DNA from: Loxodes magnus
Lineage: Eukaryota; Ciliophora; Karyorelictea; Loxodida; Loxodidae
Length of the DNA stretch: 64,000 nucleotides
Assembly (NCBI GenBank): GCA_946699065.1
Contig: CAMPDV010000129.1
Span: 558,001 to 622,000, forward strand
Direction of reading: 5' to 3'
Of the stretch, positions 1 through 12,800 are shown piece after piece. Each line of letters starts with the position of its first letter. Within the stretch, counting starts at the first letter, position 1. The position numbers and the translations under genes were made by a program. The notes under the pieces were generated by a model. The model worked only from the letters and a program-made list of their open reading frames with translations. It was not told the origin of the DNA and made no database searches.

Positions 1-809
1 TTAATTCGGTGGCGATCTCCAATGATCAGAAGTTCATTATCTCCGGAAGTTGAGATAACTCTATCAAAGTCTGGGATTTCCAGACTGGAAGTTGTACTAG
101 GACATTAAGTGGACATTCCTCTTATGTTTATTCGGTTGCGATCTCCAATGATCAGAAGTTCATTATCTCCGGAAGTTTAGATAACTCTATCAAAGTCTGG
201 GATTTCCAGACTGGAAGTTGTACTCGGACATTAAGTGGACATTCCTCTTATGTTTATTCGGTTGCGATCTCCAATGATCAGAAGTTCATTATCTCCGGAA
301 GTTGAGATAACTCTATCAAAGTCTTGGATTTCCAGACTGGAAGTTGTACTAGGACATTAAGTGGACATTCCTCAAGAGTTAATTCGGTTGCGATCTCCAA
401 TGATCAGAAGTTCATTATTTCCGGAAGTTTAGATAACTCTATCAAAGTCTGGGATTTCCAGACTGGAAGTTGTACTAGGACATTAAGTGGACATTCCTCT
501 GGAGTTTATTCGGTTGCGATCTCCAATGATCAGAAGTTCATTATCTCCGGAAGTTCTGATAACTCTATCAAAGTCTGGGATTTCCAGACTGGAAGTTGTA
601 CTAGGACATTAAGTGGACATTCCTCTTTAGTTAATTCGGTGGCGATCTCCAATGATCAGAAGTTCATTATCTCCGGAAGTTCTGATAACTCTATCAAAGT
701 CTGGGATTTCCAGACTGGAAGTTGTACTCGGACATTAAGTGGACATTCCTCTTTAGTTAATTCGGTGGCGATCTCCAATGATCAGAAGTTCATTATCTCC
801 GGAAGTTGA
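1..809 (+). CDS. WD40 blades, left edge, cut by TGA at 51, 303 and 807
   Basis: The window opens mid-blade. Two short stop-free stretches follow (54-305 and 306-809, two and four units). Blades carry L5/N7, Y5/Y7, R5/N7 and G5/Y7 faces. The TGA at 303 follows a Y5/Y7 blade and is followed by Leu30 in place of Trp (TTG), an association seen repeatedly in the array. The apparent start at 324 is that internal TTG. Confidence 0.5.
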
Positions 810-3800
810 GATAACTCTATCAAAGTCTGGGATTTCCAGACTGGAAGTTGTACTAGGACATTAAGTGGACATTCCTCTTATGTTTATTCGGTTGCGATCT
901 CCAATGATCAGAAGTTCATTATCTCCGGAAGTTCTGATAACTCTATCAAAGTCTGGGATTTCCAGACTGGAAGTTGTACTCGGACATTAAGTGGACATTC
1001 CTCTGGAGTTTATTCGGTTGCGATCTCCAATGATCAGAAGTTCATTATTTCCGGAAGTAGAGATAACTCTATCAAAGTCTGGGATTTCCAGACTGGAAGT
1101 TGTACTAGGACATTAAGTGGACATTCCTCTTTAGTTAATTCGGTGGCGATCTCCAATGATCAGAAGTTCATTATCTCCGGAAGTCTTGATAACTCTATCA
1201 AAGTCTGGGATTTCCAGACTGGAAGTTGTACTAGGACATTAAGTGGACATTCCTCTACAGTTAGTTCAGTGGCGATCTCCAATGATCAGAAGTTCATTAT
1301 CTCCGGAAGTCTTGATAACTCTATCAAAGTCTGTGATTTCCAGACTGGAAGTTGTACTAGGACATTAAGTGGACATTCCTCTTTAGTTAATTCGGTTGCG
1401 ATCTCCAATGATCAGAAGTTCATTATCTCCGGAAGTTTAGATAACTCTATCAAAGTCTGGGATTTCCAGACTGGAAGTTGTACTCGGACATTAAGTGGAC
1501 ATTCCTCTTATGTTTATTCGGTTGCGATCTCCAATGATCAGAAGTTCATTATCTCCGGAAGTTGAGATAACTCTATCAAAGTCTTGGATTTCCAGACTGG
1601 AAGTTGTACTAGGACATTAAGTGGACATTCCTCAAGAGTTAATTCGGTTGCGATCTCCAATGATCAGAAGTTCATTATTTCCGGAAGTTTAGATAACTCT
1701 ATCAAAGTCTGGGATTTCCAGACTGGAAGTTGTACTAGGACATTAAGTGGACATTCCTCTTATGTTTATTCGGTTGCGATCTCCAATGATCAGAAGTTCA
1801 TTATCTCCGGAAGTTGAGATAACTCTATCAAAGTCTTGGATTTCCAGACTGGAAGTTGTACTAGGACATTAAGTGGACATTCCTCTTTAGTTAATTCGGT
1901 TGCGATCTCCAATGATCAGAAGTTCATTATCTCCGGAAGTGATGATCACTCTATCAAAGTCTGGTATTTCCAGACTGGAAGTTGTACTAGGACATTAAGT
2001 GGACATTCCTCTGGAGTTTATTCGGTTGCGATCTCCAATGATCAGAAGTTCATTATCTCCGGAAGTTCTGATAACTCTATCAAAGTCTGGGATTTCCAGA
2101 CTGGAAGTTGTACTCGGACATTAAGTGGACATTCCTCTTTAGTTAATTCGGTGGCGATCTCCAATGATCAGAAGTTCATTATCTCCGGAAGTAGAGATAA
2201 CTCTATCAAAGTCTGGGATTTCCAGACTGGAAGTTGTACTCGGACATTAAGGGGACATTCCTCTTTAGTTAATTCGGTTGCGATCTCCAATGATCAGAAG
2301 TTCATTATCTCCGGAAGTTTAGATAACTCTATCAAAGTCTGGGATTTCCAGACTGGAAGTTGTACTAGGACATTAAGTAGACTCTCCAAGGCAGATATTT
2401 CGGTTGCGATCTCCAATGATCAGAAGTTCATTATCTCCGGAAGTTTAGATAACTCTATCAAAGTCTGGGATTTCCAGACTGGAAGTTGTACTAGGACATT
2501 AAGTGGACATTCCTCTGGAGTTTATTCGGTGGCGATCTCCAATGATCAGAAGTTCATTATCTCCGGAAGTTCTGATAACTCTATCAAAGTCTGGGATTTC
2601 CAGACTGGAAGTTGTACTAGGACATTAAGTGGACATTTCTCTTTAGTTAATTCGGTGGCGATCTCCAATGATCAGAAGTTCATTATCTCCGGAAGTAGAG
2701 ATAACTCTATCAAAGTCTGGGATTTCCAGACTGGAAGTTGTACTAGGACATTAAGTGGACATTCCTCTGGAGTTTATTCGGTTGCGATCTCCAATGATCA
2801 GAAGTTCATTATCTCCGGAAGTTCTGATAACTCTATCAAAGTCTGGGATTTCCAGACTGGAAGTTGTACTCGGACATTAAGTGGACATTCCTCTGGAGTT
2901 TATTCGGTTGCGATCTCCAATGATCAGAAGTTCATTATCTCCGGAAGTGATGATCACTCTATCAAAGTCTGGGATTTCCAGACTGGAAGTTGTACTCGGA
3001 CATTAAGTAGACTCTCCAAGGCAGATATTTCGGTTGCGATCTCCAATGATCAGAAGTTCATTATCTCCGGAAGTGATGATCACTCTATCAAAGTCTGGGA
3101 TTTCCAGACTGGAAGTTGTACTCGGACATTAAGTGGACATTCCTCTGGAGTTTATTCGGTTGCGATCTCCAATGATCAGAAGTTCATTATCTCCGGAAGT
3201 AGAGATAACTCTATCAAAGTCTGGGATTTCCAGACTGGAAGTTGTACTCGGACATTAAGGGGACATTCCAAGGCAGTTATTTCGGTTGCGATCTCCAATG
3301 ATCAGAAGTTCATTATCTCCGGAAGTGATGATCACTCTATCAAAGTCTGGGATTTCCAGACTGGAAGTTGTACTCGGACATTAAGTAGACTCTCCAAGGC
3401 AGATATTTCGGTTGCGATCTCCAATGATCAGAAGTTCATTATCTCCGGAAGTTGAGATAACTCTATCAAAGTCTTGGATTTCCAGACTGGAAGTTGTACT
3501 AGGACATTAAGTGGACATTCCTCTTTAGTTAATTCGGTTGCGATCTCCAATGATCAGAAGTTCATTATCTCCGGAAGTAGAGATAACTCTATCAAAGTCT
3601 GGGATTTCCAGACTGGAAGTTGTACTAGGACATTAAGTGGACATTCCTCAAGAGTTAATTCGGTTGCGATCTCCAATGATCAGAAGTTCATTATCTCCGG
3701 AAGTTCTGATAACTCTATCAAAGTCTGGGATTTCCAGACTGGAAGTTGTACTAGGACATTAAGTGGACATTCCTCTTTAGTTAATTCGGTTGCGATCTCC

Positions 3801-6800
3801 AATGATCAGAAGTTCATTATCTCCGGAAGTAGAGATAACTCTATCAAAGTCTGGGATTTCCAGACTGGAAGTTGTACTCGGACATTAAGTGGACATTCCT
3901 CTGGAGTTTATTCGGTTGCGATCTCCAATGATCAGAAGTTCATTATCTCCGGAAGTGATGATCACTCTATCAAAGTCTGGTATTTCCAGACTGGAAGTTG
4001 TACTCGGACATTAAGTGGACATTCCTCTTTAGTTAATTCGGTTGCGATCTCCAATGATCAGAAGTTCATTATCTCCGGAAGTGATGATCACTCTATCAAA
4101 GTCTGGTATTTCCAGACTGGAAGTTGTACTAGGACATTAAGTGGACATTCCTCAAGAGTTAATTCGGTTGCGATCTCCAATGATCAGAAGTTCATTATCT
4201 CCGGAAGTAGAGATAACTCTATCAAAGTCTGGGATTTCCAGACTGGAAGTTGTACTAGGACATTAAGTGGACATTCCTCTTTAGTTAATTCGGTTGCGAT
4301 CTCCAATGATCAGAAGTTCATTATCTCCGGAAGTAGAGATAACTCTATCAAAGTCTGGGATTTCCAGACTGGAAGTTGTACTCGGACATTAAGTGGACAT
4401 TCCTCTGGAGTTTATTCGGTTGCGATCTCCAATGATCAGAAGTTCATTATCTCCGGAAGTGATGATCACTCAATCAAAGTCTGTGATTTCCAGACTGGAA
4501 GTTGTACTCGGACATTAAGTAGACTCTCCAAGGCAGATATTTCGGTTGCGATCTCCAATGATCAGAAGTTCATTATCTCCGGAAGTGATGATCACTCTAT
4601 CAAAGTCTGGGATTTCCAGACTGGAAGTTGTACTCGGACATTAAGTGGACATTCCTCTGGAGTTTATTCGGTTGCGATCTCCAATGATCAGAAGTTCATT
4701 ATCTCCGGAAGTAGAGATAACTCTATCAAAGTCTGGGATTTCCAGACTGGAAGTTGTACTCGGACATTAAGGGGACATTCCAAGGCAGTTATTTCGGTTG
4801 CGATCTCCAATGATCAGAAGTTCATTATCTCCGGAAGTTCTGATAACTCTATCAAAGTCTGGGATTTCCAGACTGGAAGTTGTACTAGGACATTAAGTGG
4901 ACATTCCTCTGAAGTTTATTCGGTTGCGATCTCCAATGATCAGAAGTTCATTATCTCCGGAAGTTCTGATAACTCTATCAAAGTCTGTGATTTCCAGACT
5001 GGAAGTTGTACTCGGACATTAAGTGGACATTCCTCTGGAGTTTATTCGGTTGCGATCTCCAATGATCAGAAGTTCATTATCTCCGGAAGTTCTGATTACT
5101 CTATCAAAGTCTGTGATTTCCAGACTGGAAGTTGTACTAGGACATTAAGTAGACTCTCCAAGGCAGATATTTCGGTTGCGATCTCCAATGATCAGAAGTT
5201 CATTATCTCCGGAAGTGATGATCACTCTATCAAAGTCTGGGATTTCCAGACTGGAAGTTGTACTCGGACATTAAGTGGACATTCCTCTGGAGTTTATTCG
5301 GTTGCGATCTCCAATGATCAGAAGTTCATTATCTCCGGAAGTTCTGATAACTCTATCAAAGTCTGGGATTTCCAGACTGGAAGTTGTACTCGGACATTAA
5401 GTAGACTCTCCAAGGCAGATATTTCGGTTGCGATCTCCAATGATCAGAAGTTCATTATCTCCGGAAGTGATGATCACTCTATCAAAGTCTGGGATTTCCA
5501 GACTGGAAGTTGTACTCGGACATTAAGTGGACATTCCTCTGGAGTTTATTCGGTTGCGATCTCCAATGATCAGAAGTTCATTATCTCCGGAAGTAGAGAT
5601 AACTCTATCAAAGTCTGGGATTTCCAGACTGGAAGTTGTACTAGGACATTAAGTGGACATTCCTCTGGAGTTTATTCGGTTGCGATCTCCAATGATCAGA
5701 AGTTCATTATCTCCGGAAGTGATGATCACTCAATCAAAGACTGGGATTTCCAGACTGGAAGTTGTACTAGGACATTAAGTGGACATTCCTCTTTAGTTAA
5801 TTCGGTTGCGATCTCCAATGATCAGAAGTTCATTATCTCCGGAAGTGATGATCACTCTATCAAAGTCTGGTATTTCCAGACTGGAAGTTGTACTAGGACA
5901 TTAAGTGGACATTCCTCAAGAGTTAATTCGGTTGCGATCTCCAATGATCAGAAGTTCATTATCTCCGGAAGTAGAGATAACTCTATCAAAGTCTGGGATT
6001 TCCAGACTGGAAGTTGTACTAGGACATTAAGTGGACATTCCTCTTTAGTTAATTCGGTTGCGATCTCCAATGATCAGAAGTTCATTATCTCCGGAAGTAG
6101 AGATAACTCTATCAAAGTCTGGGATTTCCAGACTGGAAGTTGTACTCGGACATTAAGTGGACATTCCTCTGAAGTTTATTCGGTTGCGATCTCCAATGAT
6201 CAGAAGTTCATTATCTCCGGAAGTGATGATCACTCTATCAAAGTCTGGTATTTCCAGACTGGAAGTTGTACTCGGACATTAAGTGGACATTCCTCTTTAG
6301 TTAATTCGGTGGCGATCTCCAATGATCAGAAGTTCATTATCTCCGGAAGTAGAGATAACTCTATCAAAGTCTGGGATTTCCAGACTGGAAGTTGTACTCG
6401 GACATTAAGTGGACATTCCTCTTTAGTTAATTCGGTTGCGATCTCCAATGATCAGAAGTTCATTATCTCCGGAAGTGATGATCACTCTATCAAAGTCTGG
6501 GATTTCCAGACTGGAAGTTGTACTAGGACATTAAGTGGACATTCCTCTGGAGTTTATTCGGTTGCGATCTCCAATGATCAGAAGTTCATTATCTCCGGAA
6601 GTAGAGATAACTCTATCAAAGTCTGGGATTTCCAGACTGGAAGTTGTACTCGGACATTAAGGGGACATTCCAAGGCAGTTATTTCGGTTGCGATCTCCAA
6701 TGATCAGAAGTTCATTATCTCCGGAAGTTTAGATAACTCTATCAAAGTCTGGGATTTCCAGACTGGAAGTTGTACTAGGACATTAAGTGGACATTCCTCT

Positions 6801-9800
6801 TTAGTTAATTCGGTGGCGATCTCCAATGATCAGAAGTTCATTATCTCCGGAAGTGATGATCACTCAATCAAAGACTGGGATTTCCAGACTGGAAGTTGTA
6901 CTCGGACATTAAGTGGACATTCCTCTTTAGTTAATTCGGTTGCGATCTCCAATGATCAGAAGTTCATTATCTCCGGAAGTGATGATAACTCTATCAAAGT
7001 CTGGGATTTCCAGACTGGAAGTTGTACTCGGACATTAAGTGGACATTCCTCTGGAGTTAATTCGGTTGCGATCTCCAATGATCAGAAGTTCATTATCTCC
7101 GGAAGTTTAGATAACTCTATCAAAGTCTGGGATTTCCAGACTGGAAGTTGTACTAGGACATTAAGTGGACATTCCTCTTTAGTTAATTCGGTGGCGATCT
7201 CCAATGATCAGAAGTTCATTATCTCCGGAAGTTCTGATAACTCTATCAAAGTCTGGGATTTCCAGACTGGAAGTTGTACTCGGACATTAAGTGGACATTC
7301 CTCTGGAGTTTATTCGGTGGCGATCTCCAATGATCAGAAGTTCATTATCTCCGGAAGTTCTGATAACTCTATCAAAGTCTGGGATTTCCAGACTGGAAGT
7401 TGTACTAGGACATTAAGTGGACATTCCTCTGGAGTTTATTCGGTTGCGATCTCCAATGATCAGAAGTTCATTATCTCCGGAAGTTCTGATAACTCTATCA
7501 AAGTCTGGGATTTCCAGACTGGAAGTTGTACTAGGACATTAAGTGGACATTCCTCTTATGTTTATTCGGTTGCGATCTCCAATGATCAGAAGTTCATTAT
7601 CTCCGGAAGTTGAGATAACTCTATCAAAGTCTGGGATTTCCAGACTGGAAGTTGTACTCGGACATTAAGTGGACATTCCTCAAGAGTTAATTCGGTTGCG
7701 ATCTCCAATGATCAGAAGTTCATTATCTCCGGAAGTAGAGATAACTCTATCAAAGTCTGGGATTTCCAGACTGGAAGTTGTACTAGGACATTAAGTGGAC
7801 ATTCCTCTTATGTTTATTCGGTTGCGATCTCCAATGATCAGAAGTTCATTATCTCCGGAAGTTGAGATAACTCTATCAAAGTCTTGGATTTCCAGACTGG
7901 AAGTTGTACTAGGACATTAAGTGGACATTCCTCTTTAGTTAATTCGGTTGCGATCTCCAATGATCAGAAGTTCATTATCTCCGGAAGTAGAGATAACTCT
8001 ATCAAAGTCTGGGATTTCCAGACTGGAAGTTGTACTAGGACATTAAGTGGACATTCCTCTTTAGTTAATTCGGTGGCGATCTCCAATGATCAGAAGTTCA
8101 TTATCTCCGGAAGTTCTGATAACTCTATCAAAGTCTGGGATTTCCAGACTGGAAGTTGTACTCGGACATTAAGTGGACATTCCTCTGGAGTTTATTCGGT
8201 GGCGATCTCCAATGATCAGAAGTTCATTATCTCCGGAAGTTGAGATAACTCTATCAAAGTCTGGGATTTCCAGACTGGAAGTTGTACTAGGACATTAAGT
8301 GGACATTCCTCAAGAGTTAATTCGGTTGCGATCTCCAATGATCAGAAGTTCATTATCTCCGGAAGTAGAGATAACTCTATCAAAGTCTGGGATTTCCAGA
8401 CTGGAAGTTGTACTAGGACATTAAGTGGACATTCCTCTTATGTTTATTCGGTTGCGATCTCCAATGATCAGAAGTTCATTATCTCCGGAAGTTGAGATAA
8501 CTCTATCAAAGTCTTGGATTTCCAGACTGGAAGTTGTACTAGGACATTAAGTGGACATTCCTCTTTAGTTAATTCGGTTGCGATCTCCAATGATCAGAAG
8601 TTCATTATCTCCGGAAGTAGAGATAACTCTATCAAAGTCTGGGATTTCCAGACTGGAAGTTGTACTAGGACATTAAGTGGACATTCCTCTTTAGTTAATT
8701 CGGTTGCGATCTCCAATGATCAGAAGTTCATTATCTCCGGTAGTGATGATCACTCAATCAAAGACTGGGATTTCCAGACTGGAAGTTGTACTCGGACATT
8801 AAGTGGACATTCCTCTGGAGTTTATTCGGTTGCGATCTCCAATGATCAGAAGTTCATTATCTCCGGAAGTGATGATCACTCTATCAAAGTCTTGGATTTC
8901 CAGACTGGAAGTTGTACTAGGACATTAAGTGGACATTCCTCTTTAGTTAATTCGGTTGCGATCTCCAATGATCAGAAGTTCATTATCTCCGGAAGTTGAG
9001 ATAACTCTATCAAAGTCTGGGATTTCCAGACTGGAAGTTGTACTAGGACATTAAGTGGACATTCCTCTTTAGTTAATTCGGTGGCGATCTCCAATGATCA
9101 GAAGTTCATTATCTCCGGAAGTGATGATCACTCAATCAAAGACTGGGATTTCCAGACTGGAAGTTGTACTCGGACATTAAGTAGACTCTCCAAGGCAGAT
9201 ATTTCGGTTGCGATCTCCAATGATCAGAAGTTCATTATCTCCGGAAGTAGAGATAACTCTATCAAAGTCTGGGATTTCCAGACTGGAAGTTGTACTCGGA
9301 CATTAAGTGGACATTCCTCTTTAGTTAATTCGGTTGCGATCTCCAATGATCAGAAGTTCATTATCTCCGGAAGTAGAGATAACTCTATCAAAGTCTGGGA
9401 TTTCCAGACTGGAAGTTGTACTCGGACATTAAGTGGACATTCCTCTGGAGTTTATTCGGTTGCGATCTCCAATGATCAGAAGTTCATTATCTCCGGAAGT
9501 AGAGATAACTCTATCAAAGTCTGGGATTTCCAGACTGGAAGTTGTACTCGGACATTAAGTAGACTCTCCAAGGCAGATATTTCGGTTGCGATCTCCAATG
9601 ATCAGAAGTTCATTATCTCCGGAAGTGATGATCACTCTATCAAAGTCTGGGATTTCCAGACTGGAAGTTGTACTCGGACATTAAGTGGACATTCCTCTGG
9701 AGTTAATTCGGTGGCGATCTCCAATGATCAGAAGTTCATTATCTCCGGTAGTTCTGATAACTCTATCAAAGTCTGGGATTTCCAGACTGGAAGTTGTACT

Positions 9801-12800
9801 CGGACATTAAGTAGACTCTCCAAGGCAGATATTTCGGTTGCGATCTCCAATGATCAGAAGTTCATTATCTCCGGAAGTGATGATCACTCTATCAAAGTCT
9901 GGGATTTCCAGACTGGAAGTTGTACTCGGACATTAAGTGGACATTCCTCTGGAGTTAATTCGGTGGCGATCTCCAATGATCAGAAGTTCATTATCTCCGG
10001 AAGTAGAGATAACTCTATCAAAGTCTGGGATTTCCAGACTGGAAGTTGTACTAGGACATTAAGTGGACATTCCTCTGGAGTTTATTCGGTTGCGATCTCC
10101 AATGATCAGAAGTTCATTATCTCCGGAAGTGATGATCACTCAATCAAAGACTGGGATTTCCAGACTGGAAGTTGTACTCGGACATTAAGTAGACTCTCCA
10201 AGGCAGATATTTCGGTTGCGATCTCCAATGATCAGAAGTTCATTATCTCCGGAAGTTGAGATAACTCTATCAAAGTCTTGGATTTCCAGACTGGAAGTTG
10301 TACTAGGACATTAAGTGGACATTCCTCTTTAGTTAATTCGGTTGCGATCTCCAATGATCAGAAGTTCATTATCTCCGGAAGTAGAGATAACTCTATCAAA
10401 GTCTGGGATTTCCAGACTGGAAGTTGTACTAGGACATTAAGTGGACATTCCTCTTTAGTTAATTCGGTTGCGATCTCCAATGATCAGAAGTTCATTATCT
10501 CCGGTAGTGATGATCACTCAATCAAAGACTGGGATTTCCAGACTGGAAGTTGTACTCGGACATTAAGTGGACATTCCTCTGGAGTTTATTCGGTTGCGAT
10601 CTCCAATGATCAGAAGTTCATTATCTCCGGAAGTGATGATCACTCTATCAAAGTCTTGGATTTCCAGACTGGAAGTTGTACTAGGACATTAAGTGGACAT
10701 TCCTCTTTAGTTAATTCGGTTGCGATCTCCAATGATCAGAAGTTCATTATCTCCGGAAGTTGAGATAACTCTATCAAAGTCTGGGATTTCCAGACTGGAA
10801 GTTGTACTAGGACATTAAGTGGACATTCCTCTTTAGTTAATTCGGTGGCGATCTCCAATGATCAGAAGTTCATTATCTCCGGAAGTGATGATCACTCAAT
10901 CAAAGACTGGGATTTCCAGACTGGAAGTTGTACTCGGACATTAAGTAGACTCTCCAAGGCAGATATTTCGGTTGCGATCTCCAATGATCAGAAGTTCATT
11001 ATCTCCGGAAGTAGAGATAACTCTATCAAAGTCTGGGATTTCCAGACTGGAAGTTGTACTCGGACATTAAGTGGACATTCCTCTTTAGTTAATTCGGTTG
11101 CGATCTCCAATGATCAGAAGTTCATTATCTCCGGAAGTAGAGATAACTCTATCAAAGTCTGGGATTTCCAGACTGGAAGTTGTACTCGGACATTAAGTGG
11201 ACATTCCTCTGGAGTTTATTCGGTTGCGATCTCCAATGATCAGAAGTTCATTATCTCCGGAAGTAGAGATAACTCTATCAAAGTCTGGGATTTCCAGACT
11301 GGAAGTTGTACTCGGACATTAAGTAGACTCTCCAAGGCAGATATTTCGGTTGCGATCTCCAATGATCAGAAGTTCATTATCTCCGGAAGTGATGATCACT
11401 CTATCAAAGTCTGGGATTTCCAGACTGGAAGTTGTACTCGGACATTAAGTGGACATTCCTCTGGAGTTAATTCGGTGGCGATCTCCAATGATCAGAAGTT
11501 CATTATCTCCGGTAGTTCTGATAACTCTATCAAAGTCTGGGATTTCCAGACTGGAAGTTGTACTCGGACATTAAGTAGACTCTCCAAGGCAGATATTTCG
11601 GTTGCGATCTCCAATGATCAGAAGTTCATTATCTCCGGAAGTGATGATCACTCTATCAAAGTCTGGGATTTCCAGACTGGAAGTTGTACTCGGACATTAA
11701 GTGGACATTCCTCTGGAGTTAATTCGGTGGCGATCTCCAATGATCAGAAGTTCATTATCTCCGGAAGTAGAGATAACTCTATCAAAGTCTGGGATTTCCA
11801 GACTGGAAGTTGTACTAGGACATTAAGTGGACATTCCTCTGGAGTTTATTCGGTTGCGATCTCCAATGATCAGAAGTTCATTATCTCCGGAAGTGATGAT
11901 CACTCAATCAAAGACTGGGATTTCCAGACTGGAAGTTGTACTCGGACATTAAGTAGACTCTCCAAGGCAGATATTTCGGTTGCGATCTCCAATGATCAGA
12001 AGTTCATTATCTCCGGAAGTGATGATCACTCTATCAAAGTCTGGTATTTCCAGACTGGAAGTTGTACTAGGACATTAAGTGGACATTCCTCAAGAGTTAA
12101 TTCGGTTGCGATCTCCAATGATCAGAAGTTCATTATCTCCGGAAGTAGAGATAACTCTATCAAAGTCTGGGATTTCCAGACTGGAAGTTGTACTAGGACA
12201 TTAAGTGGACATTCCTCTTTAGTTAATTCGGTTGCGATCTCCAATGATCAGAAGTTCATTATCTCCGGAAGTAGAGATAACTCTATCAAAGTCTGGGATT
12301 TCCAGACTGGAAGTTGTACTCGGACATTAAGTGGACATTCCTCTGGAGTTTATTCGGTTGCGATCTCCAATGATCAGAAGTTCATTATCTCCGGAAGTGA
12401 TGATCACTCTATCAAAGTCTGGTATTTCCAGACTGGAAGTTGTACTAGGACATTAAGTGGACATTCCTCTTTAGTTAATTCGGTGGCGATCTCCAATGAT
12501 CAGAAGTTCATTATCTCCGGAAGTAGAGATAACTCTATCAAAGTCTGGGATTTCCAGACTGGAAGTTGTACTAGGACATTAAGTGGACATTCCTCTTATG
12601 TTTATTCGGTTGCGATCTCCAATGATCAGAAGTTCATTATCTCCGGAAGTTGAGATAACTCTATCAAAGTCTTGGATTTCCAGACTGGAAGTTGTACTAG
12701 GACATTAAGTGGACATTCCTCTTTAGTTAATTCGGTTGCGATCTCCAATGATCAGAAGTTCATTATCTCCGGAAGTAGAGATAACTCTATCAAAGTCTGG

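Larger units (their letters stand above)
8496..12020 (+). repeat. 14-unit higher-order repeat, two tandem copies
   Basis: Copies at about 8496-10259 and 10260-12020 have a 1,764-bp (14-unit) offset. They share all variant residues, TGA positions and synonymous markers that I compared, including two rare Leu30 blades. A partial third copy starts at 12654. Confidence 0.88.
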
